A stretch of 64,000 bases of DNA, from the NCBI RefSeq assembly GCF_001428405.1, contig NZ_LMSL01000041.1:124280-188279 (forward strand). Direction: 5' to 3'. The DNA is from Frateuria sp. Soil773 (GTDB taxonomy: Bacteria; Pseudomonadota; Gammaproteobacteria; Xanthomonadales; Rhodanobacteraceae). The translations under genes were made by a program, and so were the position numbers. This document shows, one piece after another, positions 54,588-62,871 of this stretch; the stretch's first letter is position 1, and each line of letters starts with the position of its first letter. The notes beneath the pieces were generated by a model. It was not told the DNA's origin and did no database searches. It saw only the letters and a program-made list of their open reading frames with translations.

Positions 54588-54947
54588 ATGCCGCCGCTCA
54601 CCTTCGGGCTGTGGCTGGCCAACGTGCTGCTCGACACCGGCGGCCAGCTCGCGTTCAAGGCCGCCGCCTCCGACCCCGCCGCCGGCGACGGGCTCGCCCG
54701 CTGGCTGCACATGGCGCGGCGGCCCTGGCTGTGGCTGGGCATCGGCTGCTACGTGCTGGAGTTCCTCGCGTGGATCGCCTTCCTGTCGCTGCTGCCGCTG
54801 TCGCGGGCGATCCTGCTCGGCTCGATCAACATCGTCGCGGTGATGGTGGCCGGCCGCCTGCTGTTCGGCGAGAAGCTCACCCGCCTGCGCGTGGCCGGCA
54901 TCGCGCTGGTGACGCTGGGCGTGGCGATCGTGGGAGCGGGCGGATGA
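54588..54947 (+). CDS. Small EamA/SMR-type membrane protein, subunit 1 (ArnE/F-like)
   Basis: This 119-residue protein has four transmembrane helices (LTFGLWLANVLLDTGGQLAFKA, WLWLGIGCYVLEFLAWIAFL, LSRAILLGSINIVAVMVAGRLL, LRVAGIALVTLGVAIVGAGG). Half-size EamA proteins of this kind work in pairs, as in ArnE-ArnF, which flip aminoarabinose-lipid carriers. The next ORF is its likely partner and overlaps by four bases. The location just before a DegT aminotransferase suggests an amino-sugar or amino-lipid substrate. Confidence 0.87.
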   Translation: MPPLTFGLWLANVLLDTGGQLAFKAAASDPAAGDGLARWLHMARRPWLWLGIGCYVLEFLAWIAFLSLLPLSRAILLGSINIVAVMVAGRLLFGEKLTRLRVAGIALVTLGVAIVGAGG

Positions 54948-55339
54948 AGCGCGGCGGGTTCTACCTGACCGGTTTCCTGCTGCTGATGGCGTTCGACACC
55001 GTCGGCGCGATCAGCTTCAAGTTCGCCGGCATGCACGCGCTCCCGGTCGAGGCCAATGCGGCCTGGCTCCTGCGCCTGTTCGAAAAGCCCTGGGTCTACG
55101 GCGCGGTGGCCGGCTACATCGGCGCGTTCTTCACCTGGATGGGCCTGCTCAGGCACGCGCCGATCGGCCCCGCCTTCGCCGCCTCGCACCTGGAAGTGGT
55201 CAGCGTGACGCTGCTGTCGGTGTGGCTGTTCCACGAGCCGCTCACGCTGCCGCACGCGCTCGGCGCCGTGGCGATCGTCGCCGGCATCGTCTGCCTGGGG
55301 CTGGACGAATCGCGCACCGCGGCGGCCGCGCCGGCCTGA
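54944..55339 (+). CDS. Small EamA/SMR-type membrane protein, subunit 2 (ArnE/F-like)
   Basis: This 131-residue protein has four helices (FYLTGFLLLMAFDTVGAISFKF, WVYGAVAGYIGAFFTWMGLL, AAFASHL...VSVTLLSVWLF, LGAVAIVAGIVCLGL). It overlaps its partner by four bases (ATGA) and ends two bases before the DegT gene. Two such half-size proteins in a row are typical of heterodimeric transporters. They could move a lipid-linked product or export small polar or amine compounds; sequence does not decide. Confidence 0.87.
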   Translation: MKRGGFYLTGFLLLMAFDTVGAISFKFAGMHALPVEANAAWLLRLFEKPWVYGAVAGYIGAFFTWMGLLRHAPIGPAFAASHLEVVSVTLLSVWLFHEPLTLPHALGAVAIVAGIVCLGLDESRTAAAAPA

Positions 55340-55341
55340 CC

Positions 55342-56553
55342 ATGCCGCGCGCGCGCCACCGCGAGATACCGCCAACCGCCGGGCTGCCGCTGCGATGGCG
55401 CGACCTGCTGCCCGGCCCCGGCGACCTCGCCGGCCGCATCGCCCGCCAGCTCGGCACGCCGGCGCTGCAACTGGAATGCTCCGGCACGGCCGCGCTGACG
55501 GTGGCCCTGCATACGCTGCGCCGCGCCGAACCGCACCGCACGACGGTGGTGGTGCCGGCCTACACCTGCCCGCTGGTGGCGATCGCGGTGCACCGCCTGG
55601 GCCTGCAGTTGCGCCTATGCGACCTGCGGGCCGGCCACTACGACATGGACCCCGACTGCCTGCGCGAAGCCTGCCGCGAGGACACGCTGGCGGTCGTCCC
55701 CACCCACCTGGCCGGCCGCGTCGCCAACGTCGGCGCGGCGCTGGATGCCGCGCACCGCGTCGGCGCCCACGTGATCGAGGACGCCGCCCAGGCGCTCGGC
55801 GCGCGCGACCGGGGCGAGAGCGTCGGCCTGCGCGGCGACCTCGGCTTCTTCAGCCTCGCCGCCGGCAAGGGCCTGTCGATCTACGAGGGCGGCCTGCTGC
55901 TGGCGCGCGACGCCTCGCTGCGCGAGCGCCTGCGCCGCGACAGCGCGGCCTGCGTGCCGCGCCGCTTCGACTGGGAGCTGCGGCGCAGCCTGGAACTGCT
56001 CGGGCTGGCCGCGCTGTACCGGCCGGCCGGCCTCGGCCTTGCCTACGGGCGCCCGCTGCGCCGTGCCCTGCGCCGCGGCGATCCCGTCGGCGCGGTCGGC
56101 GACGCCTTCGCGCCGACGATCCCATTGCATCGCGTCGGCCGCTGGCGCCGCGCGGTGGGCGCGCACGCCGCAGTGCGCCTGCCGGCCTTCCTCGCCGCGC
56201 TGGCGGAACAGGCCGGCCGCCGCATCCAGCGGCTGCGCCGGATCGAGCGCCTCCACGTCTACGACGACCCGCCGCAGGCGCAGGGCACCTGGCCGTTCCT
56301 GCTGCTGCGCCTGCCCGACCAGCGCAGCCGCGACGCCGCGCTCGAACGGCTGTGGACTTCCGGCCTCGGCGTCAGCCGCCTGTTCATCCACGCCCTGCCC
56401 GACTACGCCTACCTCGCCGATCGCGTACCGCAGGCGCCGATGCCGAACGCGCGCGACTTCGCCGCGCGCACGCTGACGGTCAGCAACAGTCCCTGGCTGG
56501 GCGACGAGGATTTCGAGACGATCTGCCGCACGTTGGAGCGGGTGCTGGGCTGA
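55342..56553 (+). CDS. DegT/DnrJ/EryC1/StrS-family PLP aminotransferase
   Basis: This 403-residue sugar-type aminotransferase has the phosphate-binding C-S-G-T-A-A-L start (about 46-52), VVPAYTCPLVAIAVHRLGL, the PLP-aspartate region VIEDAAQALGAR (D147) and the Schiff-base lysine K176 in SLAAGKGLSIYEGG. DegT enzymes form amino-sugars on nucleotide-linked intermediates. The sequence is somewhat divergent from typical ArnB. It follows the EamA pair, suggesting a route that makes an amino product and then transports or displays it. The minus-strand cluster converging from 57 kb may be related. Confidence 0.9.
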   Translation: MPRARHREIPPTAGLPLRWRDLLPGPGDLAGRIARQLGTPALQLECSGTAALTVALHTLRRAEPHRTTVVVPAYTCPLVAIAVHRLGLQLRLCDLRAGHYDMDPDCLREACREDTLAVVPTHLAGRVANVGAALDAAHRVGAHVIEDAAQALGARDRGESVGLRGDLGFFSLAAGKGLSIYEGGLLLARDASLRERLRRDSAACVPRRFDWELRRSLELLGLAALYRPAGLGLAYGRPLRRALRRGDPVGAVGDAFAPTIPLHRVGRWRRAVGAHAAVRLPAFLAALAEQAGRRIQRLRRIERLHVYDDPPQAQGTWPFLLLRLPDQRSRDAALERLWTSGLGVSRLFIHALPDYAYLADRVPQAPMPNARDFAARTLTVSNSPWLGDEDFETICRTLERVLG

Positions 56554-56994
56554 ATGCTGCGGCGTCATCCAGCTGTGCCGCGATCCTGGAACCTCCATAC
56601 GAGGTCGTCCCGGCGAAAGCGGGGGCCAGCGCCTGCGCATTCCCGTGGTCCCATCGCCAATGCGCCCCACCGAGGCCGTACCGCGCGAAGCTGTATCGCA
56701 ACCCACACCCGTCATCCCAGCGAAAGCTGGGATCCAGTGCCTTTGGCGCGCCAAGGATCAAGAATCTCCAGCCTAGGCGGGAATGACAGGTCTGGGGCGC
56801 GGCGCAAACCACGCGAGATGCGGGTCCAATGGGAACCTATTGGCGCTGGACCGTTGAAACGCCAAGGCACTGGATCCCAGCTTTCGCTGGGATGACGGGG
56901 TGCGGGTGCTGCGGCTTGCTCGACGCGGCCTCGCGCAAGACTGTCCTGTGCAGCACGGCCATATGGTCCGGCCCTTCATGCCTTGCTACGGCCA
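56554..56994. other. Convergent intergenic region filled with palindromic repeats
   Basis: This 441-bp gap lies between convergent genes and has no gene. It holds several GTCATCCC-type repeat copies (separate entry), a shorter relative at 56607-56630 (CGTCCCGGCGAAAGCGGG) and another at 56775-56788 (TAGGCGGGAATGAC). Such repeats would form hairpins in both transcripts and probably act as bidirectional ends. Confidence 0.7.
56708..56899. repeat. Inverted pair of GTCATCCCAGCGAAAGCTGGGATCC-type elements
   Basis: The copy at 56708-56746 (CCCGTCATCCCAGCGAAAGC and on) recurs as its reverse complement at 56861-56899, differing by one single-base indel. Each copy contains its own 8-bp palindrome (CCCAGC...GCTGGG). 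Spacing between copies is about 115 bp. It belongs to the family seen at 17751-17866 and 28934-29071. Confidence 0.8.
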
Positions 56995-57864
56995 TCAAGC
57001 CGCACGCGCCGCGATCGACTCCAGCAGCCGCAGGTTCAAGGCATGCTGCTGCCCCTGCCACGCGGCCAGTTCCGCCGCGTCGACCTCGGGCTGCCGGTCG
57101 ATCGCCGACAGGCGCCGCTTGAGCCAGCTCCGGTAGCGGTACGAGGACACCTCGCCGGTGATGTCGCTGCCGACCAGGTCGCCGGACAGGCCGTCGATCA
57201 GTGCCTGGGCGTGCTGGAGCTGCAGCCGGCCCTGGTCCCAGTTGGTGCGCGCGACATCGGTGGCGAACACGTCCTTGTCGATCGACAGGTAGGTCGGCAG
57301 CGGGCGCTGCCGTTGCTGCGCGCGGAACTCGCCGACCAGCGCCTGCGGGTCGTCGAAGCTGTGGAACGCCTTTGCCAGGCCGAGCCGCCGCGCCCAGCCC
57401 ACGTCCACGCCGAGGCACCAGTAGCTCAGCCGGCCGCGCCGCAGCGGCGCGAGGTAGTTCTCCCAGGCATGGGCGCGGGCCACGTCGCCGGAGCTGATGC
57501 CGACCACGTGCACGTGGCTGACCTGCGGCAGCATCGCCACCCGCCGCACCCACGAGCCGCAGTGCACGCCGAACGCGTAGCGCATGTTGTCCGGGTGGTT
57601 GTCCAGCACCACCACCTGGAACGGCGAGCGCGTGCGCACGCGCTCGATCAGCGGCCAGCTCAGGTGGTGGAAGTCGCCGCTGCCCAGCATCACCGTGCCG
57701 TAGGCCGGCGGCAGGGTGTCGTCCAGCGCGCGGCGGAAGCGCCGCAGTGCGGCCAGCGAGCAGCCGAAGCGCAGCGTCTCCTGCCAGTGCTCCAGCGGCA
57801 GCACCAGCCGCCCCGGCAGCGGCCCCACCGAGCGATCGATATCCAGCACCACCGGTCGATTCAT
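56995..57864 (-). CDS. UPF0489/arginase-like (ureohydrolase-fold) protein
   Basis: This 289-residue protein shows arginase-type metal-site motifs in order: GSGDFHHLSW (residues 61-70, like GGDHS), VVLDNHPDNMRY (D88, H90, D92, like DAHAD) and YLSIDKDVFATD (like SFDVDxxDP). These motifs suggest a two-metal amidinohydrolase or deacylase. The UPF0489 family has no agreed substrate. It lies ten bases after the FemAB-like gene on the same strand and is the last gene of the ACP/ketosynthase cluster, so it may trim or hydrolyse an amide or guanidine in the pathway product. Confidence 0.82.
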   Translation of the reverse strand: MNRPVVLDIDRSVGPLPGRLVLPLEHWQETLRFGCSLAALRRFRRALDDTLPPAYGTVMLGSGDFHHLSWPLIERVRTRSPFQVVVLDNHPDNMRYAFGVHCGSWVRRVAMLPQVSHVHVVGISSGDVARAHAWENYLAPLRRGRLSYWCLGVDVGWARRLGLAKAFHSFDDPQALVGEFRAQQRQRPLPTYLSIDKDVFATDVARTNWDQGRLQLQHAQALIDGLSGDLVGSDITGEVSSYRYRSWLKRRLSAIDRQPEVDAAELAAWQGQQHALNLRLLESIAARAA

Positions 57865-57874
57865 GCGTGATCCC

Positions 57875-58921
57875 TCACCCGTACCGTCTCGCCTCGCCCT
57901 CGAAATGCCGCGCCAGCCGGCGCAGCAGCATCCGCAGCAGCGGATTGCGCAGGTAGACCGCGTGCCGCGTGAAGCTCAGCGTCGCGCCAAGGTAGCGCTT
58001 GATCTGCGGATCGGTCCAGCCGGCGACGTAATGGCTGAGACCGCGTTCACGCGCATGCTCGAGATTGTGCATCCAGCTCACGAAATACAGGTTGTGCTCG
58101 CGCGCCTGCGGATAGGCGAAACCCACGTACTTGTCGACCAGCTTGCCGGCGAATTCGTAGCAGAGGTTCCAGCCGATCAGCTCGCCCCCGTGCCGGTAGG
58201 TGAACACCTTGCCGCCGCTTCCGGCGTCCTGCAGCAACGCGCGGAAGAACGCCGCGGTGGGCAGGTCGAACTGGATTTCGCTCTGCGCATGCACGTTGCG
58301 GAACAGCGCGTAGCACTGCGCCAGCAGCGCCTCGTCGGCGAAGGCGGCGCCGGTGGGAAGGCAGCCGATCTCCAGCCCCGCGCGCGCGCGCAGCTTGCGC
58401 CGGATGTCCTTGCGCCGGCCCGGGGAAAGGCGCGCGAGGTAGTCGTCGGTCGAGGCGAAGTCGATCGGCACCCACGCCAGCCCCATGCCCTCCAGCAGCA
58501 CGAAGCCGCGCTCGACGCAGGCCGCGGCGACGGCGTCGGCGTGCGCGTTCGAGGCGGCGTCGAGCAAGGGCGAATCGTGGGCCAGGTCCTTCACCACCAG
58601 CAACGCGCAGTCGCGTCCGAACACGGTCTTCAGCTCCTGCGCCAGTTCCGCGGGCGGCACCTGCGCGGGCAGCGGCGCGTACTCGGTCGCGGTGCAGCCG
58701 GCGAAGCGCGTGCGCCAGCGCAGCAGGCGGCCCCAGTGGCGGTACAGCGGCAGCCCCGCCACGCGGCGGCGCACGGCGTCGTCGGCCGTGGTCAGCAGGT
58801 CGTACGGCGCGCGGAAGGTCGGCATGCCCGAAGGCGCGACCTGCACCGCGAAGCCTTCCGGCGGATGGGCCAGGAACTGCGCCAGCAGGCTTTCGGGTTC
58901 CAGTTGCGAAACGAAGGGCAT
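57875..58921 (-). CDS. FemAB-like / GNAT-fold acyltransferase (peptidogalycan-biosynthesis-like)
   Basis: This 348-residue protein has a GNAT-fold C-terminal half: YLARLSPGRRKDIRRKLRAR, FRALLQDAGSGGKVFTYRHGGELIGWNLCYEF (quoted in part), KLVDKYVGFAYP and GLSHYVAGWTDPQIKRYLGATL. This matches the FemAB_like/PF04339-type and peptidogalycan families, which transfer aminoacyl or acyl groups. The donor is often acyl-ACP or aminoacyl-tRNA. It is 88 bp after the ketosynthase gene and ten bases before the arginase-like gene. An acyl or aminoacyl transfer from the nearby ACP is plausible. Confidence 0.83.
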   Translation of the reverse strand: MPFVSQLEPESLLAQFLAHPPEGFAVQVAPSGMPTFRAPYDLLTTADDAVRRRVAGLPLYRHWGRLLRWRTRFAGCTATEYAPLPAQVPPAELAQELKTVFGRDCALLVVKDLAHDSPLLDAASNAHADAVAAACVERGFVLLEGMGLAWVPIDFASTDDYLARLSPGRRKDIRRKLRARAGLEIGCLPTGAAFADEALLAQCYALFRNVHAQSEIQFDLPTAAFFRALLQDAGSGGKVFTYRHGGELIGWNLCYEFAGKLVDKYVGFAYPQAREHNLYFVSWMHNLEHARERGLSHYVAGWTDPQIKRYLGATLSFTRHAVYLRNPLLRMLLRRLARHFEGEARRYG

Positions 58922-59009
58922 GAGCGAGTACCGGTCATCCGTGGAAGCGCCGCGCGCGCCGGACCGCCGCGGCCTTGGGGTCGGAAGGGAGCCGCGAACC
59001 GGCCCTAGG

Positions 59010-60239
59010 CTAGGCTCGCCTCAACGCCAGCACGGCATTGAGGCCGCCGAACGCGAACGAGTTGCTCAGCGCCGCGTGCAGCTCCAGCGCGCGCGCGGTG
59101 CCCGGCACGTAGTCCAGGTCGCAGGCCGGATCGGGCCGGTCGAGGTTCGCGGTGGGCGGCACCACGCCCTCGCGCAGCGCGCTGACCACCGCCACCAACT
59201 CCAGCGCGCCGGAGGCGCCCAGCGCGTGGCCGTGCATGGACTTGGTGGACGATACCGCGAGCCGATCGGCGTGCGGGCCGAAGGCAAGCCGGATCGCCCG
59301 CGTCTCGGTGGCGTCGTTCGCCGGCGTGCCGGTGCCGTGGGCGTTGACGTAGCCGACGTCCTGCGGCGCGAGACCGGCCTCGGCCAGCGCCTGCGCCATC
59401 GCGGCGGCGGCGCCTTCCGCGCTCGGCGCGACGATGTCGCTGGCGTCGGCGCTCATGCCGGCGCCGGCCAGCTCGGCCAGGATGCCGGCGCCGCGCGCGC
59501 GCGCATGCTCCATCGCCTCCAGCACGAAGATGCCGGCGCCCTCGCCCAGCACCAGGCCGCGCCGGTTCGCGCTGAACGGCCGGCAGGTGTCGTCGGCCAG
59601 CACGCGCATCGCCTCCCACGCACGCAGCGCGCCGTAGCTGAGGCATGCCTCGGTGCCGCCGGCGATCGCCACCTCGGCCAGGCCGCCGCGGATCAACTGG
59701 GCCGCCTGGGCGATCGCGTGGTTGCTCGACGCGCAGGCGCTGGCGACGCAGAACGCCGGGCCGCGCAGGCCGTGGGCGATGCTGATCTGGCTGGCCGAGG
59801 CGTTGGTCATCAGCCGCACGATGGTCAGCGGGTGCAGCCGCGAGGCGTTCTCGCCGTACAGCCGCCGGCTCTGCTCGTCCTGGGTGGTCTCGCCGCCCAC
59901 GCCGGTGCCCACCACCACCGCGGTGCGCTGCCCGAGCCCGTTGGCTGCGAAGTCGAGCCCGGACTGGGCGATCGCCTCGGTGGCGGCGACCAGGGCGAAC
60001 TGCGCGTTGCGGTCGAGCAGGGGCAGCGTGCGCTCGTCGAAATGCGCGGCGGGATCGAAGCTCTCGGGCACCTGCGCGGCGATGCGCACGCGCAGGCGGC
60101 CGGCATCCTCGTGGCGCAGCGGGCGGATGCCGCCGTTGCCGTCGCGCAGGTTCCGCCACAGCGTCCCGGCGCCCTCGCCGAAGGCGCTGACCGCGCCCAT
60201 CCCGGTGATGGCGACGCGCCGCGGCCCGCCCGCACTCAC
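59010..60239 (-). CDS. Beta-ketoacyl-ACP synthase (FabF-like, cluster-specific)
   Basis: This condensing enzyme begins with a GTG at 60239 that overlaps the ACP stop (GTGA), giving 409 residues. The active site is complete: C169 in VASACASSNH, H301 in VNAHGTGTPAND, K333 and H338 in STKSMHGHALGASG. It therefore should elongate acyl chains with malonyl-ACP, unlike chain-length-factor copies that lose the cysteine. The tight coupling to a dedicated ACP and to an aminotransferase means it is probably not the housekeeping fatty-acid FabF. The acyl starter is unknown. Confidence 0.93.
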   Translation of the reverse strand: MSAGGPRRVAITGMGAVSAFGEGAGTLWRNLRDGNGGIRPLRHEDAGRLRVRIAAQVPESFDPAAHFDERTLPLLDRNAQFALVAATEAIAQSGLDFAANGLGQRTAVVVGTGVGGETTQDEQSRRLYGENASRLHPLTIVRLMTNASASQISIAHGLRGPAFCVASACASSNHAIAQAAQLIRGGLAEVAIAGGTEACLSYGALRAWEAMRVLADDTCRPFSANRRGLVLGEGAGIFVLEAMEHARARGAGILAELAGAGMSADASDIVAPSAEGAAAAMAQALAEAGLAPQDVGYVNAHGTGTPANDATETRAIRLAFGPHADRLAVSSTKSMHGHALGASGALELVAVVSALREGVVPPTANLDRPDPACDLDYVPGTARALELHAALSNSFAFGGLNAVLALRRA

Positions 60240-60520
60240 GCGGCGGCTTCCGGCCCGGCCGCCTTGGCGTCCAGCGCGCTGCGCACCGCGTCGATCAGGT
60301 GCTGCACCGTGTCCGTGTCGAAGTTGGTGCCCTGGTCGGGAAAGGTGACGTCGAAGTGCTCCTCGATGTCGAAGATCACCTCGATCGCGTCGAGCGAGGC
60401 GACGCCGAGGTCCTTGAGCGTCGATTCCGGCTTGAGCGTCGCGGCGTCGATCTTGGCCTGCTTGGCGATGATGCCGAAGACCTGCGACTGGATGTCCGCG
60501 TCGGAGAGTGGTGCGTTCAT
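60236..60520 (-). CDS. Acyl carrier protein with ASL phosphopantetheine motif
   Basis: The protein has 94 residues from ATG 60520. The four-helix carrier fold is seen in IQSQVFGIIAKQAKIDAATL, STLKDLGVASLDAIEVIFDIEEHFDVTF (quoted in part) and VQHLIDAVRSALDAK. The phosphopantetheine serine is S42, in A-S-L rather than the usual D-S-L; the acidic IEVIFDIEEHFDV recognition helix is intact. It is coupled to the ketosynthase gene and lies 64 bp after the class III aminotransferase. It probably carries the growing product of this cluster. Confidence 0.92.
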   Translation of the reverse strand: MNAPLSDADIQSQVFGIIAKQAKIDAATLKPESTLKDLGVASLDAIEVIFDIEEHFDVTFPDQGTNFDTDTVQHLIDAVRSALDAKAAGPEAAA

Positions 60521-60584
60521 GGCGTTGGCTGTCCTGGGCAGCAAGGTGGCGGCGGCGTCGCGTGACGGACCGGCGGGCGCGGCG

Positions 60585-61988
60585 CTACGCCCGCTTCGCC
60601 TTGGTCAGCAACTGGTCGAGCAGCGCGATCGCCAGGTCGATCTCCTCGTGGGTGATGTCCAGCGACGGCGCGAAGGTGATCACGTTCTTGTACCAGCCGC
60701 CGACGTCGAGCACGAGGCCGATCTTCCTGCCGCCGTGCTCCAGGTCGCCGGCCAGGCCGATGTCGACCATCCGGTCGAGCAGCGCCTTGTTCGGCGTGAA
60801 GCCGTCGTCGGTGCAGATCTCGGCGCGCAGCGCGAGGCCCAGGCCGTCGACGTCGCCGATCTCCTTGTGCTTCTTCTGCAGGTCGCGCAGGCCGTCGAGG
60901 AAGTGCGCGCCCTTCCTCGGCACGCTGGTCTCGTAGTCCAGCTCGTGGCCCATCCGGATCACCTCCAGGCCCAGCGCGGTACCCAGCGGGTTGGAGTTGA
61001 AGGTGGAGTGCGTCGAGCCCGGCGGGAACACCGTGGGATTGATCAGCTCCTCGCGCGCCCACAGGCCGGACAGCGGGTTGAGGCCATTGGTGAGCGCCTT
61101 GCCGAACACCACCACGTCGGGCTTTACGCCGAAATGCTCGATCGACCACAGCTTGCCGGTGCGCCAGAAGCCCATCTGGATCTCGTCGCAGACCATCAGG
61201 ATGCCGTACCGGTCGAGCACCTTCTTCAGGTCTACGAAGAAGTTCTTCGGCGGGATCACGTAGCCGCCGGTGCCCTGGATCGGCTCGACGTAGAACGCCG
61301 CGTACTCGGCCTGGTTCACCTTGGGGTCCCACACGCCGTTGTATTCGGTCTCGAACAGGCGCGCGAACTGGCGCACGCAGGCGTCGGAGTATTCCTCCGG
61401 CGTCATCCCCTTCGGGCGGCGGAACGGATACGGGAACGGGATGAACATCGCGCGCTCGCCGAAATGGCCGAAGCGGCGGCGGTAGCGATAGCTGGAGGTG
61501 ATCGACGAGGCGCCGAGCGTGCGGCCGTGGTAGCCGCCCTCGAAGGCGAACATCAGGCTCTTGCCGTTGCTGGCGTTGCGCACCAGCTTCAGCGAGTCCT
61601 CGATCGCCTGCGCGCCGCCCACGTTGAAGTGGACGCGGCCCTTCAGGCCGAACTTGCGCTGCGCGTCGAGCGCGACGGTCTTGGCCAGCTCGATGCGGCT
61701 CTGGTGCAGGTACTGGCTGGCCACCTGCGGCAGCAGGTCGATCTGGTTCTTCAGCACGTCGTTGAGGCGCTTGTTGCCGTAGCCGAAGTTGACCGCCGAA
61801 TACCACATCTGCAGGTCGAGGAACGGCACGCCGGCGCTGTCGAACATGTAGCTGCCCTCGCAGCGGCGGAAGATCTTCGGCGGGTCCACGTAGTGCACGG
61901 TGTCGCCGAACGAGCTGTACTGCGCCTCGTCGGCGAGCAGTTGCGCATCGTCGATCACCAGCGCCGTGTTCTTGTCGAAAGCATTCAT
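60585..61988 (-). CDS. Class III PLP-dependent aminotransferase
   Basis: This 467-residue fold-I aminotransferase has cofactor Asp D268 in MVCDEIQMGFWRTG, Schiff-base lysine K297 in VVVFGKALTNGLNPLSG, and the phosphate-binding GGYHGRTLGASS. Members of this class transfer amino groups to or from omega positions (putrescine, GABA, ornithine, DAPA) or to acyl-ACP aldehydes/ketones. The N-terminal MNAFDKNTALVIDDAQLLAD is not typical of housekeeping ArgD or BioA. Between a HAD phosphatase and an ACP, it is best read as the amine-introducing step of a specialised pathway. Confidence 0.92.
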   Translation of the reverse strand: MNAFDKNTALVIDDAQLLADEAQYSSFGDTVHYVDPPKIFRRCEGSYMFDSAGVPFLDLQMWYSAVNFGYGNKRLNDVLKNQIDLLPQVASQYLHQSRIELAKTVALDAQRKFGLKGRVHFNVGGAQAIEDSLKLVRNASNGKSLMFAFEGGYHGRTLGASSITSSYRYRRRFGHFGERAMFIPFPYPFRRPKGMTPEEYSDACVRQFARLFETEYNGVWDPKVNQAEYAAFYVEPIQGTGGYVIPPKNFFVDLKKVLDRYGILMVCDEIQMGFWRTGKLWSIEHFGVKPDVVVFGKALTNGLNPLSGLWAREELINPTVFPPGSTHSTFNSNPLGTALGLEVIRMGHELDYETSVPRKGAHFLDGLRDLQKKHKEIGDVDGLGLALRAEICTDDGFTPNKALLDRMVDIGLAGDLEHGGRKIGLVLDVGGWYKNVITFAPSLDITHEEIDLAIALLDQLLTKAKRA

Positions 61989-62007
61989 CGAAGGGGAATC
62001 CGGGAGG

Positions 62008-62715
62008 TCAGGGAGCGGATGGCGCCGCGGCGTGCGCGGCATGGTGGCCGGCCAGGCTGCCGTCGAGCAGCGCCGGAAGCATTTCCAGCGCGTCCTCGAA
62101 GCCGGTGATCGGCACGTAGGGAATGCCCGCGGCACGGCAGTGCTCGATCAGCCGGTGCTTGGCGAACACGAAGTCGACCCGGTCGGCGGCGCAGAAGTCG
62201 GAGGCGCCGTCGCCGATCAGCAGCGTCTTGCGCGCCCCGTCGCGGCGTGCCTGCGCCGCGCAGGCGCACTTGCAGGTGCCGCTGCGGCAGCCGTCGGCCT
62301 GGTACGGCGAAGTGAGCTGCCAGCGCTGCGGCGGCGCGGCGGGCGACAGGTGGTTGGCGGCCAGCGGCAGGTCGTCCAGGCCGTAGCGGCCCAGGATGCG
62401 GTGGATCGCGTAGTCGAGCCCGTCGCTGACCACGCGGATCGGCACGCCCAGCTCGCGCGCCCGGGCGACGAAGCCGGGGAAGGCATGGTCGATCCACAGC
62501 CCGGCCAGGTGCTCGTCCAGTTCCTCGCGGCTCATCTCGAGCAGGGCCACCTGCCCGCTCATGCACTCGCGCGAGCCGATGCGGCCGGCGCGCCAGTCAC
62601 GCTCCAGCGTTTCCCAGCCGGGACGGCCGTAGCGGTCGAGCAGGGAGTCGATCACGTCCTCGACGGCGATGGTGCCGTCGAAATCGCACAGGATGGTCCA
62701 GCCGGAAACGGGCAT
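62008..62715 (-). CDS. HAD-IB (MtnX/SerB-like) phosphatase
   Basis: This 235-residue haloacid-dehalogenase-fold phosphatase has motif I D11-F-D13-G-T15 in ILCDFDGTIAVED, motif II Ser in IRVVSDGLDYAIHRI, and motif III in LLIGDGASDFCAA. A cysteine cluster (CRSGTCKCACAAQ) in the cap region recalls MtnX-type proteins, where paired cysteines bind zinc. MtnX acts on enol-phosphates of methionine salvage; no other salvage genes are here. The next gene starts 19 bases later, suggesting that it removes a phosphate from a substrate of the same cluster. Confidence 0.87.
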   Translation of the reverse strand: MPVSGWTILCDFDGTIAVEDVIDSLLDRYGRPGWETLERDWRAGRIGSRECMSGQVALLEMSREELDEHLAGLWIDHAFPGFVARARELGVPIRVVSDGLDYAIHRILGRYGLDDLPLAANHLSPAAPPQRWQLTSPYQADGCRSGTCKCACAAQARRDGARKTLLIGDGASDFCAADRVDFVFAKHRLIEHCRAAGIPYVPITGFEDALEMLPALLDGSLAGHHAAHAAAPSAP

Positions 62716-62871
62716 GCGCTGACTACTCGGTGAGTATGGGGCGCCACGTTAGGCAGGCGACCTTTCGGTCTCCTTTCCCCTTTGTGTCAGGCGTGCAGGA
62801 GGATCGCCCCCGCGCCGGCCGGCGCGCGGACGGTCGCCGCCGCCGACTGCGCAGGGATCACGGGCGGACGC

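Noticed and set aside
58485..62108. A 1207-codon open frame on the plus strand across the ketosynthase/aminotransferase cluster
   Set aside because: Same antisense effect of high GC3. The minus strand carries four genes with intact active sites; the plus-strand reading shows only low-complexity Arg/Ala/Val/Gln sequence.
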